Part shown: piece by piece, positions 8,315 through 17,100 of the stretch
How the letters are laid out: every line of letters begins with the position of its first letter
Position numbering within the stretch: position 1 is the stretch's first letter
From: Acinetobacter tandoii DSM 14970 = CIP 107469
GTDB taxonomy: Bacteria; Pseudomonadota; Gammaproteobacteria; Pseudomonadales; Moraxellaceae
Direction: 5' to 3'
Length of the DNA stretch: 64,000 bases
Assembly: GCF_000400735.1 (NCBI RefSeq)
Contig: NZ_KE007360.1
Coordinates: forward strand, 1 to 64,000
Position numbers and translations under genes: made by a program
Notes under the pieces: generated by a model
Database searches by the model: none
What the model saw: only the letters and a program-made list of their open reading frames with translations
What the model was told of the DNA's origin: nothing

Positions 8315-11300
8315 ATGAGTTTTACAGAAAATAAACTAGAGCTAGTTATTACGAATCTTTTAAAGTTAAGAAATATAGATCATTTAAATTTTGTTAACTC
8401 TTCTAAATCTCGTGAAGATGTGTTTTTTTATGATGATTTCGAACAGTTTATTAGAAATGTTTATAAAAATGATTCTTTAACCCCTCAAGAAGTAAAAAAT
8501 ATAACTATAAGATTAACTAAACTGCCTGCTTCTGATATTTATGAAACAAATAAAATAATATTAGATTTAGTAAGTAATGGTTTTTTATTAAAAAGAGAAG
8601 ATCGTTCTAAAAAAGATTTATATATTCGATTGATAGACTATGAAAACATCGAAAATAATAGTTTTAAGTTTATTACTCAAATGGAAGTTCAAGGTAACGA
8701 ACTAAGAATTCCTGACGGTATTCTTTATATCAATGGTATACCTTTAATTGTCTTTGAGTTTAAAAGTGCTATTCGTGAAGATGCAACAATTTATGATGCT
8801 TATCAACAGTTAACTGTACGTTATGCACGTGATATCCCAGAGCTCATGAAATACAACGCCTTATGTGTAATCAGTGATGGGGTAAATACAAAGATGGGAT
8901 CTTTATTTGCGTCTTATGAGTTTTTCTATACATGGCGCAAAGTTATAGGTGATGAAACCCTTGAAAAGAATGGTATTGACTCCTTGCATACCATGATCGA
9001 AGGCTTATTTGAACCTAAACGATTAATAGATGTCATTCGTAACTTTATTTATTTCCCTGATACAACTAAGCGAGACGATAAGATCGTTTGTCGTTATCCT
9101 CAGTATTATGCTGCGAATAAGTTATTTGAAAATATTAAGACACATCGAAAGCCGTTAGGTGATGGTAAAGGTGGTACTTATTTTGGCGCAACTGGATGCG
9201 GTAAAAGCTTCACAATGCTTTTTCTATCACGCTTGATTATGAAAAGTGTAGAGTTTGAAAGCCCAACTATTGTGGTTATTACAGATCGTACAGATTTAGA
9301 TGATCAGCTTTCAGCTCAATTCACCAATGCAAAAGGCTTTATTGGTGATGAAACAATTCTAAGCGTTGAAAGCAGACAGCATCTCAGAGAGTTACTTCAA
9401 GGTCGCAAAAGTGGTGGTGTGTTCTTAACAACTATTCATAAATTTACCGAAGATATTGAGCTATTGACTGAACGCACAAATGTCATCTGTATCTCAGATG
9501 AAGCTCACCGCAGTCAAGTCAATCTAGATCAAAAAATCCGTGTAACTGAAGATGGTGTTAAGAAGACATACGGATTTGCCAAGTACTTGCATGATTCTTT
9601 GCCTAACGCAACCTATGTTGGTTTTACAGGTACGCCTATTGATGCGACTTTAGACGTATTTGGTGATGTAATTGATTCTTATACGATGAGTGAATCAGTA
9701 CAAGATGAGATTACAGTAAGACTTGTATATGAAGGTCGGGCTGCGAAAGTATTGCTAGACAATAAAAAACTTCAAGAAATTGAAGGCTATTATAAAAAGT
9801 GTCAAGAAAATGATGGTGCTTCAACTTATGCCGTTGAAGAAAGTAAGAAAGCTATGGCAAATATGCGGTTAATTTTGGGTAATCCAGATCGAATTAAAGC
9901 TATTGCTGAAGACTTTGTAAACCATTATGAAACCCGCGTGAGTGAAGGCTCTACAATCATGGGTAAAGCAATGTTTGTTTGTGCATCACGACAAATTGCT
10001 TTTAATCTGTATCAAGAAATCATTGCGCTTCGACCTGAATGGGCTGAAGTCAAAGAAGCTGCCGATGGTATCGCTTTAACTGAACAAGAAAGAAAAGAAA
10101 TCAAGCCAAATGCGAAAATCAAGCTAATTGCTACAAGACATAAAGATGATGAGAAAGCACTTTATGATCTGTGTGGTACTAAAGATGATCGCAAAGAACA
10201 TGACCGACAATTTAAAAATCCGAAGTCAAACTTCAAAATTGCGATTGTTGTCGATATGTGGCTGACAGGCTTTGACGTTCCTTTCCTAGACACCATTTAT
10301 ATTGATAAACCGATTCAACAACATAACTTAATTCAAACGATTTCTCGTGTGAATCGAAAATTTGAAAGTAAAGAGAAAGGCTTGGTAGTCGATTACATTG
10401 GTATTAAAAACCAAATGAAATTGGCTTTAGCTCATTACAATAAATCTGATGCAAAAAACTTTGAAGATGTTGAGCAATCCATCATTGTTGTCAAAGATCA
10501 TCTAGAATTATTGAAGGATCTATTTAATAAATTTGATACCTCCCCTTATTTCTCAGGAGAGCCTTTAAAACAGCTTCAGTGCTTAAATAAGGCATCAGAG
10601 CATGTTCAGCTTACCAAAGAGCTAGAACATCGTTTTATGCAGCTTGTGAAGCGTTTAAAGGCAGCGTATGACGTTTGCAATGGCTCAGAAAAGATTAGTC
10701 AGGATGAACGAGATCTCATTCACTTCTATTTAGCTGTACGTTCTATCGTCTTTAAGTTAACGAGGGGTGATGCTCCTGATACTGCTCAAATGAATCTTCA
10801 AGTACAGAAAATGATTGCTGATGCATTAGAGGCTAACGGAGTGGACGATATTCTCAAGATTGGTGAAGATGAATCTACTGAGGTCGATATTTTTGGAGAT
10901 GATTACTTAGCTAAGCTAGAAAAAATTAAGCTCCCAAACACCAAGATTAAACTGCTGCAAAAATTATTAGCTAAAGCTATTGGTAAATTCAAACAGGTAA
11001 ACAGAACTAAATCTATTGATTTCTCTAAACGCTTCAAAGCTTTGGTTGATAGCTATAACGAACGTAAAGAAGACAGTATTTTGGTCAGTGGCGTTCTTGA
11101 AGACTTTTCAAATGAAATCATGAATCTACTTCAAGATTTAAAGCAAGAAATGGGTTCATTTGCCGATCTTGGGATTGGCATTGAAGAGAAAGCATTCTAT
11201 GACATTCTTCAATCTTTGGCGGTGAAATATGACTTCACTTACCCTGAAAATCAGCTATTAGATTTAGCTAAAGCGGTTAAAGCAGTAGTAGATGATAAAT

Positions 11301-11464
11301 CTAGCTACCCTGACTGGAGTGATCGAGAAGATATTCGAGCTGAACTAAAAGTCGATCTGATTGTATTGCTTGCTGAATATGGCTATCCACCGATTGATCA
11401 TGATGAAGTGTATAAAGAAATCTTCGAACAAGCGGAAAATTTTAAAAAGTATGCCAGTCTTTAA
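8315..11464 (+). CDS. hsdR: Type I restriction endonuclease subunit HsdR
   Basis: A 1049-residue ATP-dependent translocase and nuclease that cuts unmethylated DNA after translocation. The N-terminal PD-(D/E)XK nuclease shows PDG (about 132) and FEFKSA (about 147). The SF2 motor shows Walker A GATGCGKSF (about 291), DEAH box ISDEAHRS (about 393), motif III GFTGTPID and motif VI QTISRVNRKFE. The C-terminal helical domain is expected to bind the methylase core. A very strong G-rich ribosome site sits directly upstream. Length is normal for the family and no frameshift is seen. Cotranscribed with hsdMS. Confidence 0.95.
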   Translation: MSFTENKLELVITNLLKLRNIDHLNFVNSSKSREDVFFYDDFEQFIRNVYKNDSLTPQEVKNITIRLTKLPASDIYETNKIILDLVSNGFLLKREDRSKKDLYIRLIDYENIENNSFKFITQMEVQGNELRIPDGILYINGIPLIVFEFKSAIREDATIYDAYQQLTVRYARDIPELMKYNALCVISDGVNTKMGSLFASYEFFYTWRKVIGDETLEKNGIDSLHTMIEGLFEPKRLIDVIRNFIYFPDTTKRDDKIVCRYPQYYAANKLFENIKTHRKPLGDGKGGTYFGATGCGKSFTMLFLSRLIMKSVEFESPTIVVITDRTDLDDQLSAQFTNAKGFIGDETILSVESRQHLRELLQGRKSGGVFLTTIHKFTEDIELLTERTNVICISDEAHRSQVNLDQKIRVTEDGVKKTYGFAKYLHDSLPNATYVGFTGTPIDATLDVFGDVIDSYTMSESVQDEITVRLVYEGRAAKVLLDNKKLQEIEGYYKKCQENDGASTYAVEESKKAMANMRLILGNPDRIKAIAEDFVNHYETRVSEGSTIMGKAMFVCASRQIAFNLYQEIIALRPEWAEVKEAADGIALTEQERKEIKPNAKIKLIATRHKDDEKALYDLCGTKDDRKEHDRQFKNPKSNFKIAIVVDMWLTGFDVPFLDTIYIDKPIQQHNLIQTISRVNRKFESKEKGLVVDYIGIKNQMKLALAHYNKSDAKNFEDVEQSIIVVKDHLELLKDLFNKFDTSPYFSGEPLKQLQCLNKASEHVQLTKELEHRFMQLVKRLKAAYDVCNGSEKISQDERDLIHFYLAVRSIVFKLTRGDAPDTAQMNLQVQKMIADALEANGVDDILKIGEDESTEVDIFGDDYLAKLEKIKLPNTKIKLLQKLLAKAIGKFKQVNRTKSIDFSKRFKALVDSYNERKEDSILVSGVLEDFSNEIMNLLQDLKQEMGSFADLGIGIEEKAFYDILQSLAVKYDFTYPENQLLDLAKAVKAVVDDKSSYPDWSDREDIRAELKVDLIVLLAEYGYPPIDHDEVYKEIFEQAENFKKYASL

Positions 11465-11489
11465 TTAATAAACAATATAGGGTAAGGAT

Positions 11490-13079
11490 ATGACACAAGA
11501 ATTAGATATAGAAAAAGAACTGGCTGAAATACTGAGTGAATCAATTTCTGCCCCATTTTTGTTTATTGGTTCAGGCTTTTCTAGGCGATATCTAGATCTT
11601 CCAGATTGGAAGGGCTTATTAACTAAATTTTCCACTTCAATGCCATTTGATAGCTATTTGGGGACATCAGGTAATGACTATCCAAGTGCAGCTTTAGCAT
11701 TAGCAGGAGATTTTGCTGCTGAATGGTGGAAATCAAATAAAGATAAACCTGAAATCTACCAATCTAAAAATTGGATTCATGCTATCGAAACACCTCTCAA
11801 ATATGAAATTAGTCAATATTTGAACAATGTCGAAATTGAATCAAAAATTAGCGATAATCCTGAGTTAAAAGAATTGTTAAGCTCAGAAGTAGTCATTGAT
11901 GGAATTATCACAACAAATTGGGATAGGTTGCTTGAAACTATTTTTCCAAAATTAAATGTATATGTGGGTCAATCAGACTTATTTTTCAGAAATCCTCAAT
12001 CTATTGGTGAAATTTTTAAAATACATGGGTGTTGTAGTAATTTTTCAAGCTTAGTACTGACAAAAAATGATTATGAAAATTTTAATAGTAAAAATGCATA
12101 TTTAGCAGCAAAGCTACTATCTATATTCTTAGAAAATCCTGTCATATTTATAGGTTATTCTATTACTGATACCAATATTACTGACTTGTTAGGTTTAATT
12201 GCAGACATGATGGAATCTCAGGAGCAATTAGAAAGATTGGCAAAGAATCTGATTTTTGTTACTAGACCTGATGATGAAAAAGACCAATTAGAATCTGTAC
12301 TAATGACGGTTGGTTCAAAAAAATTATATTTCACCCATATTCGGACTCATGACTATTCTAAAATTTATAAAGCTCTACAACATTCAGAAAGGAAAATTCC
12401 AGTTCACTTATTACGTGCTTTAAAAGAGCAAATTTACAATATTGTAAAGACTACTGAAGATGCGGACAGACGTATTGCCGTAAAAGATTTCGATGAAGCA
12501 ACTGCTGAAAATTCAGAACTAGAATTCGTAGTCGGTGTTGGGGTTGCTCAAAATGAATCAGGTGAACGCATTGGATTAAATGGTGTGAATAGTTGGGATA
12601 TACTAAAAGATATTATCTTAGATCATTTACCTTTTAGCGATTCTGATATTTTAACTCAAGTGCTTCCAGAACTTTCTAAGCAGAATAGAACTTATTTGCC
12701 TGTCCAAAAATACAGCAAGGCAAATCCAATATACAAAACACAGACGAATATTCAATCAACGCTGAAAGAACTTTTAGGCTTTGACATTGAGCACTATAAA
12801 AAGAAAATACCAACATCTGTAACAAGACAGTTTGATAAAGCATGGACATTTGAAGAAATAATAGCCTTGGAAAAAGTCGGTGAATCTGAATGCTCCTTAA
12901 ATAAGAGAATCGACTTTTTGGCACTATGGCTAATCAATAATCCAACTCAACAGAATTGTTATTTATTAAAACAAAGCTACCTTTCTACTGAATTCGATAA
13001 TTTAAAGTCTAAAGGAGATGCTTCTACTTTTAGACGATTGATATGTATTTTAGATCAAATTGAGAACAAAATTTTATGA
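11490..13079 (+). CDS. SIR2-domain protein, probable defence NADase
   Basis: A 529-residue protein, fourth gene of the R-M operon (25 nt after hsdR, AGGG ribosome site). The N-terminal SIR2-like domain (about 15-235) carries the NAD-binding signature GSGFSRR (27-33), TTNWDR with Asn143 and Asp145, catalytic His179 in KIHGCC, and GYSITD (222-227). In prokaryotic defence systems (Thoeris ThsA, DSR, SIR2-HerA, SPARSA) this fold destroys NAD+ to abort infection. The C-terminal ~290 residues are unrecognised and may sense a trigger. Coupling to type I R-M suggests a backup suicide response; this is inference. Intact in length and active-site residues. Confidence 0.85.
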   Translation: MTQELDIEKELAEILSESISAPFLFIGSGFSRRYLDLPDWKGLLTKFSTSMPFDSYLGTSGNDYPSAALALAGDFAAEWWKSNKDKPEIYQSKNWIHAIETPLKYEISQYLNNVEIESKISDNPELKELLSSEVVIDGIITTNWDRLLETIFPKLNVYVGQSDLFFRNPQSIGEIFKIHGCCSNFSSLVLTKNDYENFNSKNAYLAAKLLSIFLENPVIFIGYSITDTNITDLLGLIADMMESQEQLERLAKNLIFVTRPDDEKDQLESVLMTVGSKKLYFTHIRTHDYSKIYKALQHSERKIPVHLLRALKEQIYNIVKTTEDADRRIAVKDFDEATAENSELEFVVGVGVAQNESGERIGLNGVNSWDILKDIILDHLPFSDSDILTQVLPELSKQNRTYLPVQKYSKANPIYKTQTNIQSTLKELLGFDIEHYKKKIPTSVTRQFDKAWTFEEIIALEKVGESECSLNKRIDFLALWLINNPTQQNCYLLKQSYLSTEFDNLKSKGDASTFRRLICILDQIENKIL

Positions 13080-13086
13080 TTTTGAT

Positions 13087-13122
13087 ACTCTATTAGAACC
13101 TTTAACAGGCTTCTAATAGAGT
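13087..13122 (+). terminator. Hairpin ending the R-M/SIR2 operon
   Basis: A perfect 12-bp inverted repeat, ACTCTATTAGAA (13087-13098) and TTCTAATAGAGT (13111-13122), is followed by TTTTAATT. It sits 8 bp after the SIR2 stop, between convergent genes, and overlaps the stop codon of the minus-strand gene. Confidence 0.7.
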
Positions 13123-13605
13123 TTTAATTGCTTTAATTTCACATTCCAAAAGTGACATTTGTTTTTGTTTTTTAATGATAAATTTCATAATAATCTCTGA
13201 GAGTATTGGGAACTTATCAAGATACAACTCGTAAATATGTAATTCGTTACGAAGGTGATCAATACTTTTCAAAACTTTATCATATTCGACTAGCAACTTG
13301 CTTTTAACGTGATCTGAGTCATTTGATTCTCTAAAATTTAGTAATTCGGAGCGGGTGTAGTTAGAGGAATATTTATATGTACAAGTAGATGTATCAGCTA
13401 ATATTAAATCTACGGAAACAAGCTCCCTAATAAATTGATAAATTTTTGCATAATATCTTTTTGAGCTAAATTCAGGGTAAAAAAAGATAAAGAGTCCTCT
13501 TAAGTCTTTGAACTCATAACCTGAAAATGTTCTATCTGACAAAAAATCAAACAAACAGTTTTTTAGCTGATGATTTGTAGACATATAGATATACCGATTA
13601 AACAA
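13102..13605 (-). CDS. Hypothetical protein, divergent from XRE regulator
   Basis: A 167-residue protein I do not recognise; the true start may be the in-frame ATG at residue 8. Residues about 10-70 alternate helix and strand in a way that could be a winged helix (FKDLRGLFIFFYPEF, YYAKIYQFIRELV). Residues about 95-165 are predicted as a long helical, possibly coiled-coil region. It is convergent with the SIR2 gene and divergent from a small XRE gene across a short spacer holding an inverted repeat. That pairing suggests a regulatory or toxin-antitoxin-like module controlling the cargo. No function is claimed. Confidence 0.6.
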   Translation of the reverse strand: MFNRYIYMSTNHQLKNCLFDFLSDRTFSGYEFKDLRGLFIFFYPEFSSKRYYAKIYQFIRELVSVDLILADTSTCTYKYSSNYTRSELLNFRESNDSDHVKSKLLVEYDKVLKSIDHLRNELHIYELYLDKFPILSEIIMKFIIKKQKQMSLLECEIKAIKTLLEAC

Positions 13606-13615
13606 TTGAACAAGG

Positions 13616-13638
13616 AAATATCCTATTTTGGGATATTT
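13616..13638. promoter_or_regulatory. Operator-like inverted repeat between divergent genes
   Basis: A perfect 8-bp inverted repeat, AAATATCC (13616-13623) and GGATATTT (13631-13638), separated by 7 nt, lies in the 59-bp spacer between the unknown minus gene and the XRE gene. Its position and symmetry fit the binding site of the XRE protein, allowing control of both genes. Confidence 0.5.
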
Positions 13639-13664
13639 TCATTAATAGTACAACATCTTGAGCT

Positions 13665-13898
13665 ATGAGCTCAATACATGACCCTCGATACAAAAATTTG
13701 ATCAAAGAATTAATCAAAATACGTGAGTTGAAAAATATAACTCAGGTAGAACTTGCTACATCTTTAAAAAAGCCACAGTCATACATAGCTAAAGTTGAAA
13801 ACTTGGACAGACGAATTGATGTATTAGAACTACATGATTGGTTATCGGCGTTAGATAAACCGATTAGTGAATTTTTAGCATCTTATTTTGAGATTTGA
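13665..13898 (+). CDS. XRE-family helix-turn-helix regulator (possible R-M controller)
   Basis: A 77-residue single-domain Cro/C1-type DNA-binding protein. The HTH is visible at about residues 22-60: ITQVELATSLKKPQSYIAKV, then ENLDRRIDV and the helix LHDWLSALDKP. The size and fold are those of C (controller) proteins of R-M systems and of small antitoxin or phage repressors. A symmetric site 27-49 bp upstream could be its operator, giving autoregulation together with the divergent gene. It is the last gene before the right end of the nested element. Confidence 0.75.
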   Translation: MSSIHDPRYKNLIKELIKIRELKNITQVELATSLKKPQSYIAKVENLDRRIDVLELHDWLSALDKPISEFLASYFEI

Positions 13899-13996
13899 AA
13901 TTTTTAAGTGTAATTAGTGGACTACCCATAATTATTAGGTAGCTGATAAAGGTAACTGGTATATATCAACCTAATCTATTCTGAAGAAAATTTCAG

Positions 13997-14039
13997 AATA
14001 ATTCATGGACATTATCGGCAAAGATGTCCATGAATTATT
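13997..14039. repeat. 16-bp inverted repeat with ATGGACAT core
   Basis: AATAATTCATGGACAT (13997-14012) is repeated inverted and without mismatch at 14024-14039, with an 11-nt spacer. The core octamer is shared with both ends of the element, so this is likely a dimeric or accessory binding site for the element's recombinases. Confidence 0.6.
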
Positions 14040-14047
14040 TAACGTGA

Positions 14048-14107
14048 TATGGACATTGCTTATTTAATAAATTTTTTGAAAAAACAAACTATTAAAAAAT
14101 GTCCATA
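14048..14107. repeat. Second ATGGACAT inverted pair at element end
   Basis: TATGGACATT (14048-14057) faces AATGTCCATA (14098-14107) across a 40-nt A/T-rich interval. The outer copy extends to ATGTCCATAC, matching the left-end box (49-58) in inverse orientation, and therefore marks the terminal repeat. Confidence 0.55.
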
Positions 14108-14126
14108 CATTCTATGTAATCCTTAA

Positions 14127-17100
14127 TGTGGTACGGGTAAGACCTTTACCTCTTTGCGTATTGCTGAGGAACTGGCAGGTCGTGGCAAAAATGTATTGTT
14201 TCTAGTCCCTAGTCTTGCATTACTTAGTCAAACGCTTGACGAGTGGACTCAACAAACATCATTAGGTATCCGGAGTTTTGCAGTCTGTTCCGATAGTGAT
14301 GTTGGTAAGAAAAAAGATGATGACAACATTGTAGTCGGGATTAGTGACTTAAAATTCCCTGCTACAACCAATCCCCAAAGTTTAGTTAAAGCATTTAAGG
14401 CAAGAGATTTATTTAAACCGAATGAAGCGAATGAGGATATGAATGTCGTGTTCTCAACTTATCATTCTATTGATGTAATTGCAGAAGCACAAAAAGTAGG
14501 ATTCCCTGAATTTGATTTAATCATTTGTGACGAAGCACACCGTACCACAGGAGCAACTTTTGAGGGGGATGATGAATCCAAGTTTGTGCGTATTCATAAT
14601 AATGATTATGTACAAGGCAAGAAACGTCTATATATGACTGCTACACCACGTATTTATGGTGATACGGCTAAAGAAACAGAGGGTGTGACACTTTGCTCAA
14701 TGGATGATAAATCACTGTATGGTGAAGATTTATATGTCATTACATTCTCACAAGCTGTAAAAATGGACATTTTATGTGACTATAAGGTAATTGTACTTGC
14801 TGTTGAAGAAAGCCATATTAATCGTCAATTACAAGGCTTATTAAAAGACGAAAATAACTCTCTAAAAGTTGATGATGCTGCAAAAATTGTTGGTTGTTGG
14901 AAAGCTCTCGCTAAACAAGGTTTATATAATCCTGACGGTACAATTGCTAAGCCAATGGAACGTGCAGTTGCTTTCTGTCAGGTAATTGAAAAAGAATATA
15001 AAGGCAAAAAACATAAAGTTAGTTCTAAGCAAATTACTGAAATGTTTAGTGCTGTTGTTGAAGCATATCAACAAGCAGAAATGGATCATTTATATAGAAC
15101 AGAAGAAGACCCTTATATTGATCCTTCACTAAAACTAAATTGCCATGTGAAACATGTTGATGGTGGTATGAATGCAACAGAAAAGAAAGAAAAAATTACT
15201 TGGCTAAAAGAACAAGCACCTGAAAATACCTGTCGTATCTTGTCTAATGTACGCTGTTTATCAGAAGGTGTGGATGTTCCATCACTTGATGCCGTTCTTT
15301 TCCTTACCCCACGTAACTCACAAGTCGATGTAGTGCAATCTGTTGGACGTGTAATGCGTAAAGCGGAAGGTAAGCAACTTGGTTATGTCATTTTACCAGT
15401 CGTAATTCCTGCGGGTGTAGAGCCTGAACAGGCGTTAAATTCTAATGAAGCCTACCGTGTAGTATGGCAAGTGCTCAACGCTCTACGTGCGCATGATGAC
15501 CGCTTTGATGCGATGATCAACAAGTTAGAGTTTAATGGCAAAGACGTATCTCGCATGGAAGTTATTGCGGTTGCTGATAAGGTTGTTAAAAAGGCTAAAA
15601 AAGCCAAACCCAAAGGTGATGAAGGTGAAACAAACACAACAGGTTTAAGTGAAGGTAAAAAACGAAGGGGTACAGCACAAGCCAGAGGCGGTTCGTCTAT
15701 TGGAACAGCCGCAACTCCAATACCAGTTCAAGAGGAAATGGTATTTGAAGTCGGCGAGATTGAACGTGCTTTATATGCCAAGATCGTAAAAAAATGCGGT
15801 AATCGCCATCATTGGGAAGACTGGGCAAGTGATGTCGCCAAAATCGCTAAAACTCATATCGACCGTATTCAAGCTATTCTTGAAAACCCTGCAAATACTA
15901 AAGAAATTACGGCATTCAATGAATTTGCTTATGAATTACGTGATGATTTGAATAACAGTGTATCTGATGCTGAAATCATTGAAATGTTGGCACAGCACTT
16001 AATCACCAAACCAGTATTTGATGCCCTATTTAAAGATCATAGCTTTGCTGAACACAACCCAATGAGTTTAGCAATGCAAAAGGTGCTAGATGCGCTGAAT
16101 GAGCATCATTTGGATAAAGAAGCTGATACGCTTAACTCATTCTATGAATCAGTTCGTATGCGAGCAGAAGGCATTAATACTGCCGAAGGCAAGCAAAGCA
16201 TTATCTTAACGCTATACGATTCATTCTTTAAAAATGCTTTTCCTCGTATGACTGAAAAGCTAGGTATTGTTTATACGCCTGTTGAAGTTGTTGACTTCAT
16301 TATTCACAGTGTAAATGATGTGCTTAAAAGTGAATTTGGTAAAACCTTTGCTGATGATAATGTTCATGTTCTGGATCCATTTACAGGTACAGGTACATTT
16401 ATTAACCGCTTGCTTCAGTCTGGATTAATCCCTGCGGATCGTTTGACCTATAAATATAAAAACGAAATCCACGCCAACGAGATCGTTTTATTGGCGTATT
16501 ACATTGCCTCAATCAACATTGAAACCGTATATCACGATCAGATGAAAACAGTTAATCCCGATCTTGAATATGCACCATTCGAAGGTATTTGTTTAACTGA
16601 CACCTTTGAAATGTACGAAAAAGAGGATTTAGTCAGTAAGGTTTTGGTAGATAACAGTGCAAGACGTAAACGCCAGAAGAACCTCGATATAACGGTTATT
16701 GTTGGTAATCCTCCTTATTCTGCGGGTCAAGAATCAGGCAATGATAATAACGCCAATGTCAAATATCCTTTTTTAGATAGTCGCATTGAAGAAACTTATG
16801 CAAAACATACAACTGCTACACTAAAAAATTCTCTTTATGATTCATATATTCGTGCAATTCGTTGGGCGAGTGATCGTATTAAAGACTGTGGTGTGATTGG
16901 TTTTGTGACCAATGGTGGTTATATCGATTCAAATTCAGCCGATGGGTTACGCAAATGTTTAGCAGATGAATTTAGCTCTTTATATTTCTTCCATTTAAGA
17001 GGCAATGCAAGAACATCAGGCGAACAAAGACGTAAAGAAAAGGATAATGTTTTTGGTCAAGGCACTCGAACTCCAATTTTGATTGCGGTATTGGTGAAGA

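Larger units (their letters stand above)
1..14126. mobile_element. Nested recombinase-trio element (SE-like) carrying type I R-M and SIR2
   Basis: Four tightly overlapping genes at the left end (82-5294) encode an active tyrosine recombinase, a degenerate recombinase-fold protein, a second active recombinase and a small HTH/coiled-coil protein. This order matches the intA-tfp-intB-srap core of strand-biased circularizing integrative elements and resembles Tn554-like and RIT trios. The right boundary is sharp: at 14124-14126 a stop precedes codons CGTGKTF of a truncated type ISP gene. GTATGGACAT at 49-58 is inverted as ATGTCCATAC at 14099-14108. TTACAT at 9-14 is mirrored by ATGTAA at 14114-14119. 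The left boundary is probably within the first 14 bases. Assignment to the SE family rests on gene architecture only. Confidence 0.7.
13899..14126. other. Right-end region of nested element (non-coding)
   Basis: The 228 bp hold no gene but are dense in symmetry: an 8-bp hairpin ATTCTGAA/TTCAGAAT (13978-13999), a 16-bp inverted repeat (13997-14039), a second 10-bp inverted pair (14048-14107), and then ATGTAA (14114-14119) before the truncated ISP gene. ATGGACAT or its complement occurs four times. This is probably the recombinase-binding end of the element. Confidence 0.6.

Noticed and set aside
12676..12924. Antisense open frame in the SIR2 gene
   Set aside because: Opposite strand of a well-supported coding region; low-complexity composition and no family resemblance.
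5579..13898. BREX or DISARM system
   Set aside because: No PglZ, BrxC, BrxL, DrmA or DrmB-like protein is present; the genes are a standard hsdMSR set plus SIR2.
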